Source: Allomuricauda sp. CP2A (GTDB lineage Bacteria > Bacteroidota > Bacteroidia > Flavobacteriales > Flavobacteriaceae). From it: a DNA stretch of 64,000 bases. The notes beneath the pieces are model-generated. The model searched no databases, was not told the DNA's origin, and worked only from the letters and a program-made list of their open reading frames with translations. The position numbers and the translations under genes are program-made. Below, in pieces: positions 51,593-60,681 of the stretch (position 1 is its first letter; every line of letters begins with the position of its first letter). Location of the stretch: contig NZ_LXTT01000139.1 in assembly GCF_001683915.1 (NCBI RefSeq), positions 20,333 to 84,332 of the forward strand, in the 5' to 3' direction.

Positions 51593-52465
51593 TTATCCAA
51601 CCACTTCTTTCACTTTTACGCCTATTTCAGCGGGTGAATCCACTACGTGGATGCCACATTCGCGCATGATTCGTTTTTTGGCTTGTGCCGTATCATCGCT
51701 TCCGCCAACAATGGCTCCGGCGTGTCCCATGGTACGTCCGGCTGGGGCTGTTTCACCAGCAATAAAACCAACAATGGGTTTTTTGCTTCCACTTTCTTTA
51801 TACCATTTGGCAGCATCGGCCTCCAATTGACCTCCAATCTCCCCGATCATCACCACACATTCAGTCTCTGGGTCATTGATCAACAATTGAACGGCTTGTT
51901 TGGTAGTGGTTCCAATAATGGGGTCGCCACCAATACCAATGGCCGTAGTGATTCCCAATCCTTGGCGAACCACCTGGTCGGCAGCTTCATAGGTCAACGT
52001 ACCTGATTTGGATACGATGCCTACATTTCCTTTTTTGAAGACAAAACCAGGCATGATACCCACTTTGGCTTCTCCTGGAGTGATGACACCCGGACAGTTT
52101 GGGCCAACAAGCGTGCAATCTTTCTCTTTAATATAGTCATTGGCCTTTACCATATCGGCCACAGGAATCCCTTCGGTAATGGTAATGATCACTTTGATCC
52201 CAGCATCAGCGGCCTCCATAATGGCATCCGCAGCAAAAGCAGGTGGCACAAAAATAATCGTGGTATTGGCACCAACTTCCTTAACCGCTTCTTCAACGGT
52301 GTTGAAAACGGGTTTTCCCAAGTGTTCTTGTCCACCTTTTCCCGGGGTAACTCCGCCAACAATGTTGGTTCCATATTCAATCATTTGTTCGGCATGAAAT
52401 GTTCCTTCACTACCGGTAAAACCTTGTACAATTATTTTTGAATCTTTGTTTACTAAGACGCTCAT
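51593..52465 (-). CDS. sucD: Succinyl-CoA ligase alpha subunit (SucD)
   Basis: A 290-residue subunit of the TCA-cycle enzyme that makes succinate, ATP/GTP and CoA. The CoA-binding part starts [20 protein letters not shown], and [20 protein letters not shown] and [11 protein letters not shown] are typical. The phospho-accepting His is in [12 protein letters not shown]. The beta subunit gene is not in the window, so it is encoded elsewhere. Transcription probably begins at TATTTTTG (52486-52493), 20 bp upstream. Confidence 0.96.
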   Translation of the reverse strand: MSVLVNKDSKIIVQGFTGSEGTFHAEQMIEYGTNIVGGVTPGKGGQEHLGKPVFNTVEEAVKEVGANTTIIFVPPAFAADAIMEAADAGIKVIITITEGIPVADMVKANDYIKEKDCTLVGPNCPGVITPGEAKVGIMPGFVFKKGNVGIVSKSGTLTYEAADQVVRQGLGITTAIGIGGDPIIGTTTKQAVQLLINDPETECVVMIGEIGGQLEADAAKWYKESGSKKPIVGFIAGETAPAGRTMGHAGAIVGGSDDTAQAKKRIMRECGIHVVDSPAEIGVKVKEVVG

Positions 52466-52485
52466 ATGTTAAACTTAATTAGGTG

Positions 52486-52493
52486 CAAAAATA
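52486..52493 (-). promoter_or_regulatory. -7 box TATTTTTG of sucD
   Basis: Perfect TANNTTTG match on the minus strand, 20 bp before the ATG at 52465. Confidence 0.55.
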
Positions 52494-52524
52494 AACTTTG
52501 CGAGGGGTTTTGACTATTGATTTT

Positions 52525-53460
52525 TTAATTCTTTTTTAATTTTTCGAGGATTTCGGGAATCTGCCTTACATGTGCTATCTGTTTCATCTTCTCTCTTGCT
52601 TCTTCAACTGGACTTCCAAAATAGGTCTTGCCACCTTCCAAGGATTTGGAAACTCCCGTTTGCGCATATACCACTGCTTTTTTACCGATGGTGGCACCAC
52701 TGATGATCCCAACCTGACCCCATAGCGTCACTTCATCCTCAATGACCACACAACCAGCAATGCCCACTTGGGATGCGATCAAACATTTTTTTCCGATTAC
52801 CGTGTCATGCCCAACTTGGATCTGATTATCCAATTTGGAACCTTCCTTAATGGTAGTGTCACCAGTAACGCCCCGGTCAATGGTACATGATGCCCCAATG
52901 TCTACACGGTCTTCAATAACTACCCTTCCTCCTGAAAGGAGTTTGTCAAAGCCTTCCGGTCTGTTCTTGTAGTAAAATGCATCGGCTCCGAGCACAGTTC
53001 CCGAATGGATAGTGACATTATTGCCAATAATACAATTATCATAAATGGTAACATTGGGATGAATCACACAATGTTGACCAATTTTCACATGGTTTCCTAT
53101 AAATACATTGGGCTGGATAATGGTTCCCTCACCAATTTCTGCCGTATCTGAAATGGAAGCATTGGCACTTTGAAAGGGTTTAAAGTGACGGGTCAACTTG
53201 TTGAAATCCCGAAATGGATCATCCGAAATCAATAAGGCCTTTCCTTTGGGGCAATCCACCTTTTTATTGATGAGCACCACGGATGCCTTGGACTGCAAGG
53301 CTTTGTCGTAATATTTGGGGTGGTCCACAAATACAATATCACCTTCCTCCACTACGTGGATTTCATTCATGCCGAATATGGGAAAGGTATCGTCCCCAAC
53401 ATAATCGGATCCAATGATTTCTGAAATCTCTTTTAAGGTGTGGGCTTTAGGAAATTTCAT
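52525..53460 (-). CDS. LpxD-like acyltransferase paralogue
   Basis: A 311-residue left-handed beta-helix protein that resembles LpxD (UDP-3-O-acylglucosamine N-acyltransferase) but is a distinct paralogue of the true LpxD at 56.2 kb. It has the short N-terminal uridine-binding-like domain, about 25 hexapeptide repeats and a C-terminal helix. The catalytic-type His is kept in DNQIQVGHDTVIGKK. The loop that reads GADGFGF in the other copy is GADAFYYKNRPEGFDKLL here, so acceptor or acyl choice may differ. It sits 5 bp after efp, between efp and sucD. Confidence 0.82.
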   Translation of the reverse strand: MKFPKAHTLKEISEIIGSDYVGDDTFPIFGMNEIHVVEEGDIVFVDHPKYYDKALQSKASVVLINKKVDCPKGKALLISDDPFRDFNKLTRHFKPFQSANASISDTAEIGEGTIIQPNVFIGNHVKIGQHCVIHPNVTIYDNCIIGNNVTIHSGTVLGADAFYYKNRPEGFDKLLSGGRVVIEDRVDIGASCTIDRGVTGDTTIKEGSKLDNQIQVGHDTVIGKKCLIASQVGIAGCVVIEDEVTLWGQVGIISGATIGKKAVVYAQTGVSKSLEGGKTYFGSPVEEAREKMKQIAHVRQIPEILEKLKKN

Positions 53461-53465
53461 TCCCC

Positions 53466-54032
53466 TTATTCTTTAGCGCGTTCCAGATAGGCTGCTTTCT
53501 CCGTATCTATTTTTATCTTGTCCCCTTCATTGATGAACAGTGGCACATTGATTCGGGCACCAGTCTCCACGGTGGCGGGCTTGGTGGCGTTTGTTGCCGT
53601 ATTTCCTTTGACTCCGGGTTCGGTATGGGTCACTTCCAGAACAACACTGGCGGGCATTTCCACCGAAAGTGGCATGTTGTCCTCCGCATTGAAGATAATG
53701 GTCACCACTTCACCTTCCTTCAATAGGTCGGGTGCATCCAACGCATCTTTTTGCAAAGCAATTTGGTTGTAATCGTCCGTATTCATAAAATGAAAGGTGT
53801 CCCCTTCAGGATATAGATATTGGTACGAGCGAGTTTCAACCCGAACATCCTCAATTTTATGTCCTGCTGAAAAGGTGTTGTCCACAACCTTTCCTGTGGT
53901 AACGCTTTTCAATTTTGTTCGGACAAAGGCCGGCCCTTTTCCGGGTTTTACGTGAAGAAACTCCACAATTTTATAAATGTCGTGGTTGTACCGGATGCAC
54001 AACCCTTTTCGTATATCAGACGTGCTTGCCAT
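53466..54032 (-). CDS. efp: Elongation factor P (EF-P)
   Basis: A 188-residue translation factor that rescues ribosomes stalled at polyproline. Three OB-like domains; the tip of the first loop has Lys32 (VKPGKGPAFVRTK), the position modified in many bacteria. The C-terminal GARINVPLFINEGDKIKIDT is diagnostic. It lies 4 bp after lpxA and 5 bp before lpxD2, so it is translated from the lipid A operon. Confidence 0.97.
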   Translation of the reverse strand: MASTSDIRKGLCIRYNHDIYKIVEFLHVKPGKGPAFVRTKLKSVTTGKVVDNTFSAGHKIEDVRVETRSYQYLYPEGDTFHFMNTDDYNQIALQKDALDAPDLLKEGEVVTIIFNAEDNMPLSVEMPASVVLEVTHTEPGVKGNTATNATKPATVETGARINVPLFINEGDKIKIDTEKAAYLERAKE

Positions 54033-54036
54033 AAAT

Positions 54037-54822
54037 TTAATTTGAACTAAAATAACCTTTCATGATTCCCCTTTGCGAATCCCGGATGAATTGAAGTATT
54101 TCATCGCGCTCCGGGGTTGCTTCCATTTCAGCTTCTATGATGGATGCCGCTTGGGAATTGTTATAGTTTTGTTGATATAGTATTCTGTATATATTTTGGA
54201 TTTCCCTGATTTTGTCGGCCTCAAATCCTCTTCGTCGCAATCCTATGGAATTTATCCCAACGTAGGAAAGGGGTTCCCGTGCGGCCTTAACAAAAGGCGG
54301 AACATCTTTTCGGACCAAAGAGCCTCCCGTAACAAAAGCATGGTTGCCAATGGATACGAACTGGTGAACCGCCACCATTCCTGCCAAAACCACATTCTGA
54401 CCAATGGTGACATGGCCCGCCAAAGTGGAATTGTTGCTGAAAATACAACCATCTCCAACAATACAGTCATGGGCCACGTGGCAATAGGCCATGATCAAAC
54501 AGTTGTTGCCAATCACGGTTTTCATTCGGTCTGATGTCCCTTTATTAATGGTGGCACATTCCCGAATGGTGGTATTATCTCCAATTTGAACCGTGGTATC
54601 TTCTCCTTGGTACTTTAAGTCTTGGGGCATTGCCGATATAACGGCACCGGGGAAAATATTACAGTTTTTTCCAATGCGTGCTCCTTCCATGATGGTTACA
54701 TTTGACCCAATCCAAGTGCCTTCTCCAATGGTCACGTTGTTGTGAATGGTAGTAAAGGGTTCAATCACTACATTTTTGGCAATCTTGGCTCCTGGGTGTA
54801 CATATGCTAGGGGCTGGTTCAT
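54037..54822 (-). CDS. lpxA: UDP-N-acetylglucosamine acyltransferase (LpxA)
   Basis: A 261-residue beta-helix enzyme for the first step of lipid A synthesis, adding a 3-hydroxyacyl chain to UDP-GlcNAc. Catalytic His118 (MAYCHVAHDC) corresponds to E. coli His125. N-terminal GAKIAKNVVIEPFTTI begins the hexapeptide coil, and the last 70 residues form the helical end (FVKAAREPLSYVGINSIGLR). Its start codon directly follows the lpxC-fabZ stop. Confidence 0.97.
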   Translation of the reverse strand: MNQPLAYVHPGAKIAKNVVIEPFTTIHNNVTIGEGTWIGSNVTIMEGARIGKNCNIFPGAVISAMPQDLKYQGEDTTVQIGDNTTIRECATINKGTSDRMKTVIGNNCLIMAYCHVAHDCIVGDGCIFSNNSTLAGHVTIGQNVVLAGMVAVHQFVSIGNHAFVTGGSLVRKDVPPFVKAAREPLSYVGINSIGLRRRGFEADKIREIQNIYRILYQQNYNNSQAASIIEAEMEATPERDEILQFIRDSQRGIMKGYFSSN

Positions 54823-56241
54823 CTACGAATCTGTGTTTTTGGTTTTAACGATCTGCGCCATCAATTCCGCTTCTGAAACCAATTTGCCATTGGCGTAGGC
54901 ATAGGCCTGCATGTGACAAATTCCCCGTCGAATAGGTGAAATCAAATCGCATTTAAAAATTAAAGTATCCCCTGGAACCACTTGCTGTTTAAACTTAACA
55001 TTATCAATCTTCATAAAGAAAGTCAAGTAGTTTTCTGGGTCAGGAACGGTGCTCAGCACCAAAATTCCTCCGGTCTGTGCCATGGCCTCCACTTGTAAGA
55101 CCCCTGGCATAACAGGTGCTCCAGGGAAATGTCCAACAAAGAAAGGTTCGTTCATTGTCACGTTCTTGACACCTACAACATGGGTGTCTGAAAGCTCCAA
55201 TATCTTATCCACCAACAAAAAAGGAGGCCTGTGCGGCAACATGTTCATGATCTGTTTAACGTCCATCAAAGGCGTTTGGTGAAGATCATAGGTTGGAACT
55301 TTGTTTCGCTTTTCGATTTTAATGATTTTAGAAAGCTTTTTTGCAAACTGTGTGTTCACAAAGTGGCCTGGTTTATTGGCAATGACCTTTCCTCGGATTC
55401 GGGTTCCGGCCAAGGCCAAGTCCCCTACTACATCGAGCAATTTATGCCTTGCGGCTTCATTTGGATAATGGAGGGTAAGGTTGTCCAAGATGCCGTTGGG
55501 CTTAACGGACAGTTTCTTCTTGTTGAACGCCTTTTCCAATTTTTTCATTGTGGATTCTGAAATCTCCTTATCCACATACACAATGGCATTGTTCAAGTCC
55601 CCTCCCTTGATCAGACCATGCTCCAAAAGCATTTCCAATTCATGGAGAAAACTGAAGGTGCGGGCATCGGCAATATCTTCCTTGAAATCTGAAATTCTTT
55701 CCAAAGTGGCATTCTGTGTGCCCAATACTTTGGTGCCGAAATCTACCATGGTAGTAACCTGATAATGATCGGAAGGTATCACAGTAATTTCACTGCCTGT
55801 GGTCTCATCTTTATAGGAAATGACATCTTTAACAATGTACTCTTCGCGCTCTTGCTCTTGTTCCACAATTCCTGCTTCTTCCAAAGCTTTTACAAAATAC
55901 TTGGATGACCCATCCATAATGGGAGGTTCGGGGGAATCAAGTTCTATCAGCACATTGTCAATGTCCAGCCCCACCAAAGCGGCCAAAACATGTTCGGAAG
56001 TTTGGATTTTCACTCCATTTTTTTCCAAGTTGGTCCCGCGTTGGGTATTGACCACATAGTTGGCATCGGCCTCAATTATGGGTTCACCTTCCAGATCTAC
56101 ACGCTTAAAGGCAAAGCCATGATTTTCTTTTGCGGGCACAAAACTCATGGTAACGTTCTCGCCTGTGTGCAACCCTACTCCTTGTAGCGTTACTTTCTTT
56201 CCTATGGTGCGTTGCTTATTGCTAATTTTGCTCACCTTCAA
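54823..56241 (-). CDS. lpxC/fabZ: Fused UDP-3-O-acyl-GlcNAc deacetylase/3-hydroxyacyl-ACP dehydratase (LpxC-FabZ)
   Basis: A 472-residue fusion typical of Bacteroidota. Residues 1-310 are LpxC, the committed step of lipid A synthesis, with the zinc His84 in TSEHVLAALVG and later HKLLDVVGDLAL. Residues about 320-472 are FabZ, a fatty-acid dehydratase, with LPHRPPFLLVDKILEL and the catalytic GHFPGAPVMPGVLQVEAMAQ. The fusion couples competing uses of 3-hydroxyacyl-ACP. Its start overlaps the end of lpxD by 20 bp. Confidence 0.97.
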   Translation of the reverse strand: MKVSKISNKQRTIGKKVTLQGVGLHTGENVTMSFVPAKENHGFAFKRVDLEGEPIIEADANYVVNTQRGTNLEKNGVKIQTSEHVLAALVGLDIDNVLIELDSPEPPIMDGSSKYFVKALEEAGIVEQEQEREEYIVKDVISYKDETTGSEITVIPSDHYQVTTMVDFGTKVLGTQNATLERISDFKEDIADARTFSFLHELEMLLEHGLIKGGDLNNAIVYVDKEISESTMKKLEKAFNKKKLSVKPNGILDNLTLHYPNEAARHKLLDVVGDLALAGTRIRGKVIANKPGHFVNTQFAKKLSKIIKIEKRNKVPTYDLHQTPLMDVKQIMNMLPHRPPFLLVDKILELSDTHVVGVKNVTMNEPFFVGHFPGAPVMPGVLQVEAMAQTGGILVLSTVPDPENYLTFFMKIDNVKFKQQVVPGDTLIFKCDLISPIRRGICHMQAYAYANGKLVSEAELMAQIVKTKNTDS

Positions 56242-57253
56242 CCTTTTTTTCTATGTTGGAGATTTGATTTACCAATTTTGGTAAATTTTTAAAGTGTACA
56301 TAAGATTTATTGAAATCGCCGTAGTTTAATGCCGGTGATCCCTGAAGCACTTCATCATCCTTAACATTTCTTCCAATGCCGGATTGTGCCTGGATCTTTA
56401 CGCGATCTCCTATGGTAATATGGCCTACAATGCCAACTTGCCCACCAATAAGGCAGTTTCTTCCAATCTTGGTAGATCCTGCAATGCCTGTTTGGGCAGC
56501 TATTGCGGTATGTTCGCCAATTTCAACATTATGGGCGATCTGGATCTGATTGTCCAGCTTAACGCCCTTACGGAGTATTGTGGATCCCAAGGTGGCCCGG
56601 TCAATGGTTGTTCCGGCACCAACGTCCACGTTGTCTTCCAAAATTACATTGCCGGTTTGGGGCACTTTGCTGTATTCCCCATTGGCATTTGGGGTGAAGC
56701 CAAAACCATCGGCGCCAATGATCACACCGCTGTGAATGGTACAATTGTTTCCGATTAAGGATTCTGAGTATATCTTGGCCCCGGCAAAGATGATTACATC
56801 ATTGCCAATGGTGACATTATCCCCTATATATACATTGGGATAAACTTTTACGTTGGTCCCTATTTTAACGTTCTCCCCCAAATAGGAAAAAGCCCCTAAA
56901 TAAAATCCCTCTCCGTATTGGGCATTTTCAGAAACAAAGGAGGGCGTTTCAATTCCTACTTTATTGTTCTTTACCTTGTTGTAGTATTCCAATAATTTGG
57001 AAAAGGATTTGTAGGCGTCATCCACTTTGATCAATGTTGTGGACAGGGATTGTTCCGGAATAAAATCCTTGTTTACAATGGTGATGGATGCTTTGGTGGA
57101 ATAGATGTAAGAAGTATATTTTGGATTGGCCAAAAACGTCAACGAGCCTTTCTCGCCTTCCTCGATCTTGGATAATTTATGAACAGCGATTTGAGGATTT
57201 CCCTCAACTTCCCCCTCTAGGATTCCGGCAATTTGGGTCGCTGTAAATTTCAT
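56222..57253 (-). CDS. lpxD: UDP-3-O-acylglucosamine N-acyltransferase (LpxD)
   Basis: A 343-residue enzyme (from ATG 57253) for the third step of lipid A synthesis. N-terminal uridine-binding domain (FTATQIAGILEGEVEGNPQI, LTFLANPKYTSYIYSTKA), then the beta-helix with GADGFGFTPNANGEYSKVPQ and the catalytic His in LDNQIQIAHNVEIGE. The frame is open to 57280, but that overlaps the HD gene; TACTTTTG at 57259-57266 would place the RNA start at about the chosen ATG. Confidence 0.95.
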   Translation of the reverse strand: MKFTATQIAGILEGEVEGNPQIAVHKLSKIEEGEKGSLTFLANPKYTSYIYSTKASITIVNKDFIPEQSLSTTLIKVDDAYKSFSKLLEYYNKVKNNKVGIETPSFVSENAQYGEGFYLGAFSYLGENVKIGTNVKVYPNVYIGDNVTIGNDVIIFAGAKIYSESLIGNNCTIHSGVIIGADGFGFTPNANGEYSKVPQTGNVILEDNVDVGAGTTIDRATLGSTILRKGVKLDNQIQIAHNVEIGEHTAIAAQTGIAGSTKIGRNCLIGGQVGIVGHITIGDRVKIQAQSGIGRNVKDDEVLQGSPALNYGDFNKSYVHFKNLPKLVNQISNIEKKVEGEQN

Positions 57254-57258
57254 TTGTG

Positions 57259-57266
57259 CAAAAGTA
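57259..57266 (-). promoter_or_regulatory. -7 box TACTTTTG of lpxD
   Basis: Perfect TANNTTTG match. The predicted RNA start (about 57252-57254) coincides with the ATG at 57253, implying a leaderless transcript, or else the box is fortuitous and lpxD is read from the HD gene promoter. Confidence 0.4.
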
Positions 57267-57276
57267 ACAAAATTTG

Positions 57277-58503
57277 TCAAACAGCTTCCTTGGGATAGCA
57301 GCTATAATATTTGGTCACGGTTGTGGACAATGCTTTTAAACTGAGTTGATCAGATTCTTTGAGCACATCGGTTATCTTTCCATTCTTTTTGAGAATGTTA
57401 ATGGCCTGTTGTTCTTCACTATACGCCTTGTTCGATATTTCGCCCTGAAACACAAAGTTGGCGGCATCTTCTGGCGAAAGATCGTACATTTGGATGATTT
57501 CCAGTAATTTTTTTTCCATTTTTTGAGGATCTGCCGGTCGCTTTTTTATCTTGATGTGCAACAACTTCCGATCAAGCAACATCCCACACATTTTTGAAAG
57601 CACAAAATCATCATGGGACTGCCAAGATTTTAAGGCACCCAAAATATCCACATCATCCAACCGGGCAAAAATGGACAATACTTCAGCATCAAAATGAATG
57701 GTACCGTTCTGTTTCAGAAAAAACAGTAGCGGCCTGCTCCCTTCCAAGTCATTTCCTTCAGATAGGAGCTTACGGGCCCGCTGCATGATTCGCACAAGCA
57801 ACTGCTCGGCAACCAGCCCTGTTTTGTGCAGATATACCTGCCAATACATGAACCTTCGGGCCATAAGGAATTTTTCAACGGCATAGATGCCCTTCTCCTC
57901 AACAACAAGATTGCCTTCGGCAACATTGAGCATGGAGATCAGCCGTTCCGAGTTGATGTTTCCCTCTGTTACCCCCGCATAAAAACAGTCTCGTTTTAGA
58001 TAATCCATTCGGTCCATATCCAGCTGACTGGACACCAACTGATTCATAAAAGGTTTGGGGTATTCCCCTTTGAATATGGAAATGGCGGTGCTCAATTGCC
58101 CATTAAACTCCTTATTGAGTTCCATCATGAATTTGAGTGAAAGCGATTCGTGGCTTAAGTCCCTGACCACAAACCTTTCCAGGGCATGGGAAAAAGGACC
58201 GTGGCCCATATCATGCAAAAGAATGGCACAGAGCAAGCCTGTTTCTTCATCTTCGGAAATCTCCACCCCTTTTAATTTTAGGACTTGGATGGCCTTGTCC
58301 ATGAGGTGCATGCTTCCCAGCGCATGGTGAAAACGGGTGTGGTGCGCTCCGGGATATACCAAATAGGACATGCCCATTTGTGAAATCCGGCGTAGCCGCT
58401 GAAAGTACGGATGGCCTATCAGCTTAAAAATAAGTTCATTTGGAGTTCCAATAAAACCGTAAATTGGATCGTTAAAAACGTTAAGCTTATTGGTTTTTAC
58501 CAA
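57277..58503 (-). CDS. HD-domain phosphohydrolase (dNTPase-like)
   Basis: A 408-residue protein with an HD metal-binding domain: HTRFHHALGSMHLM, then LLHDMGHGPFSHALE (H...HD...D set). This layout matches SAMHD1-like and YdhJ-type nucleotide hydrolases, and the last 150 residues are a C-terminal module. The open frame begins with a GTG at 58524; a perfect TATCTTTG box at 58524-58531 would put the RNA start near 58518, so the TTG at 58503 (VKTNKLNVFNDPIYGFI) is the better start. Probably cleaves nucleoside triphosphates; substrate not known. Confidence 0.88.
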   Translation of the reverse strand: MVKTNKLNVFNDPIYGFIGTPNELIFKLIGHPYFQRLRRISQMGMSYLVYPGAHHTRFHHALGSMHLMDKAIQVLKLKGVEISEDEETGLLCAILLHDMGHGPFSHALERFVVRDLSHESLSLKFMMELNKEFNGQLSTAISIFKGEYPKPFMNQLVSSQLDMDRMDYLKRDCFYAGVTEGNINSERLISMLNVAEGNLVVEEKGIYAVEKFLMARRFMYWQVYLHKTGLVAEQLLVRIMQRARKLLSEGNDLEGSRPLLFFLKQNGTIHFDAEVLSIFARLDDVDILGALKSWQSHDDFVLSKMCGMLLDRKLLHIKIKKRPADPQKMEKKLLEIIQMYDLSPEDAANFVFQGEISNKAYSEEQQAINILKKNGKITDVLKESDQLSLKALSTTVTKYYSCYPKEAV

Positions 58504-58523
58504 GGAAGTTTGTTTTAATGCCA

Positions 58524-58531
58524 CAAAGATA
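58524..58531 (-). promoter_or_regulatory. -7 box TATCTTTG of the HD gene
   Basis: Perfect TANNTTTG match on the minus strand. It lies in the 36 bp between the TTG start of the HD gene and the porX ATG, so the two divergent promoters must overlap. Confidence 0.55.
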
Positions 58532-58539
58532 ACTACTAT

Positions 58540-60084
58540 ATGAACAAGATTACAATTCTTTGGGTCGATGATGAAATTGATCTGCTAAAACCTCACATTC
58601 TTTTTTTAGAAAGTAAAAATTACACCGTAGTTACCAGTCAGAGTGGACAAGATGCTTTGGAGGAGCTACGCAACTCTTTTTTCGACATTATTTTTCTGGA
58701 TGAAAACATGCCCGGGATTTCCGGTTTGGAAACCCTCAATGAAATCAAGAAGCTGGATGCTTCCATTCCCGTGGTGATGATCACCAAGAGCGAGGAGGAA
58801 TATATTATGGACGAGGCCATTGGTTCCAAGATTGCCGATTACCTCATCAAACCCGTAAACCCAAATCAAATATTATTGTCCTTGAAAAAAAGCTTGGACA
58901 ATTCGCGATTGGTCTCTGAGAAGACCACCTCAAGCTACCAGCAGGAATTCAGGAAAATTGCCATGGACCTCTCCATGGTAAATAGCTGCGACGAATGGGC
59001 CGAGCTTTATAAAAAATTGATCTATTGGGAATTGCAATTGGAAGAAATCGAGGATTCCGGAATGTTCGAGATTTTGGAGTCCCAAAAAGTGGAGGCCAAT
59101 TCCCAGTTCAGCAAATTTGTGGACAAGAATTACAAGAGCTGGTTCAAAGATGGGGACGCTCCCATTATGTCGCACACGCTTTTTCGAAATAAAATCCAGC
59201 CTGAGTTGGAAGGAAACAAGACGTTGATGGTGGTCATTGACAATCTTCGTTACGATCAATGGCTGGCTTTTGAGGAAACTTTATCGGTACACTACAAGAA
59301 AAAACAGGAAAGTGCTTATTTCAGTATTCTTCCAACCGCAACTCAATATGCGCGGAACGCCATTTTTTCGGGCTTGATGCCTTTGGACATGGAAAAGCAA
59401 TATCCCAATTGGTGGAAAAACGACACGGACGATGGCGGAAAAAACCTTTTTGAAGCCGATTTTTTGGGAGCACAATTGAAGCGTCTGGGCCTCAATCTAA
59501 AATGGGAATATCATAAAATCAGCAACCTAAAACAGGGAAGACAGCTGGCCCAGAATTTTAAATCACAAAAAGAGAACGATCTTACGGTGGTGGTCTATAA
59601 TTTTGTGGACATGCTTTCCCATTCCAAAACCGAAATGGAGGTCGTAAAAGAGTTGGCATCCAATGACAAAGCGTATAGGTCGCTTACCTTGAGCTGGTTT
59701 AAAAACTCGCCTTTATTGGATATTATACAACAAGCCCAAAGTTTGGGGATGAAACTCATCTTGACCACGGATCATGGCACCATAAACGTAAAGCAACCTT
59801 CCAAGGTCATCGGAGATCGTGAGACCAGCCTCAACCTCAGGTACAAAACAGGAAAAAGCCTTACCTATGAGGATAAGGATGTTTTGGCCTCAAAAAGCCC
59901 TCAGGATATTCATTTGCCGAACATCAACCTGAGCAGCAGCTATATTTTTGCCAAGAACGACCTCTTTTTCGCCTATCCCAATAATTACAATCACTACGTG
60001 AGCTATTATCGAAATACGTATCAACATGGTGGGGTTTCTTTGGAAGAAATGATAGTTCCTTTTGTAGTTTTGGAGGCAAAATAA
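58540..60084 (+). CDS. porX: Response regulator PorX with alkaline phosphatase-like domain
   Basis: A 514-residue regulator of the type IX secretion system. Residues 1-120 form a receiver domain with phospho-accepting Asp54 (IIFLDENMPGISG), Asp10/Asp11 (LWVDDE) and Lys at LIKPVNPNQ. Residues about 200-514 are an alkaline-phosphatase superfamily domain; metal ligands are visible in MVVIDNLRYDQW and LTTDHGTINVK. In Porphyromonas and Flavobacterium it acts with the kinase PorY and sigma factor SigP. It is divergent from the HD gene and is followed 6 bp later by tsaE. Confidence 0.95.
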   Translation: MNKITILWVDDEIDLLKPHILFLESKNYTVVTSQSGQDALEELRNSFFDIIFLDENMPGISGLETLNEIKKLDASIPVVMITKSEEEYIMDEAIGSKIADYLIKPVNPNQILLSLKKSLDNSRLVSEKTTSSYQQEFRKIAMDLSMVNSCDEWAELYKKLIYWELQLEEIEDSGMFEILESQKVEANSQFSKFVDKNYKSWFKDGDAPIMSHTLFRNKIQPELEGNKTLMVVIDNLRYDQWLAFEETLSVHYKKKQESAYFSILPTATQYARNAIFSGLMPLDMEKQYPNWWKNDTDDGGKNLFEADFLGAQLKRLGLNLKWEYHKISNLKQGRQLAQNFKSQKENDLTVVVYNFVDMLSHSKTEMEVVKELASNDKAYRSLTLSWFKNSPLLDIIQQAQSLGMKLILTTDHGTINVKQPSKVIGDRETSLNLRYKTGKSLTYEDKDVLASKSPQDIHLPNINLSSSYIFAKNDLFFAYPNNYNHYVSYYRNTYQHGGVSLEEMIVPFVVLEAK

Positions 60085-60090
60085 ACTGAA

Positions 60091-60507
60091 TTGAAAAAAA
60101 CGTTCCAATTAAATGAGATCCAAGAGGTGGCCAAGGCCATTATTGAGGTCACCCCGGGCAAGCAACTCTGTTTTTACGGTGAGATGGGCGCCGGCAAAAC
60201 CACGTTAATTAAAGCATTGGTCAAAGAATTGGGAGCTGTGGACAGTGGAAGCAGCCCCACTTTTGGTCTTGTAAACGAATACCATGATGCAAAAGGCCAT
60301 TTGTTGGCCTATCATTTTGATTTTTATCGGTTGGAGGATGAAACCGAGGCCCTTGACATGGGACTTGAAGATTATTTAAATTCCGAGGCTTGGGTTTTTA
60401 TGGAATGGCCTGAAAAAATAAAGTCGCTCTTACCTGACGATGTTGTACCCCTTTTCTTGCATTTGGTCGATGAAAATACACGTTCAGTCGAGTTAAATAT
60501 TCGTTAA
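60091..60507 (+). CDS. tsaE: tRNA threonylcarbamoyladenosine biosynthesis ATPase (TsaE)
   Basis: A 138-residue P-loop ATPase needed for t6A modification of tRNAs that read ANN codons. Walker A is FYGEMGAGKTTLIKALVKEL; the substrate segment SSPTFGLVNEYHDAKGHLLA and DFYRLEDETEALDMGLEDYL are family-specific. It starts with TTG (60091), 6 bp after porX, which suggests coupled translation and low output. The last gene of the porX transcript. Confidence 0.95.
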   Translation: MKKTFQLNEIQEVAKAIIEVTPGKQLCFYGEMGAGKTTLIKALVKELGAVDSGSSPTFGLVNEYHDAKGHLLAYHFDFYRLEDETEALDMGLEDYLNSEAWVFMEWPEKIKSLLPDDVVPLFLHLVDENTRSVELNIR

Positions 60508-60631
60508 AGACCTTTCCTGTTATCTTCAACGTGTTGTTCTACAATATTGTGTCGAATCGATAAAATGAACATTTTTTACGTTAAAATGCAATTTTTATCG
60601 ACAAAACGTAGTGTAGGTTGAAATATTTTCC

Positions 60632-60639
60632 TACATTTG
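60632..60639 (+). promoter_or_regulatory. -7 box TACATTTG of the micro-protein gene
   Basis: Perfect TANNTTTG match, 42 bp before the ATG at 60682. The nearest upstream TTG is only 11 bases away, so the -33 element is uncertain. Confidence 0.6.
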
Positions 60640-60681
60640 TATTGTAGATGAATTCATTTATTAACCAAAAACTCTTTTACG

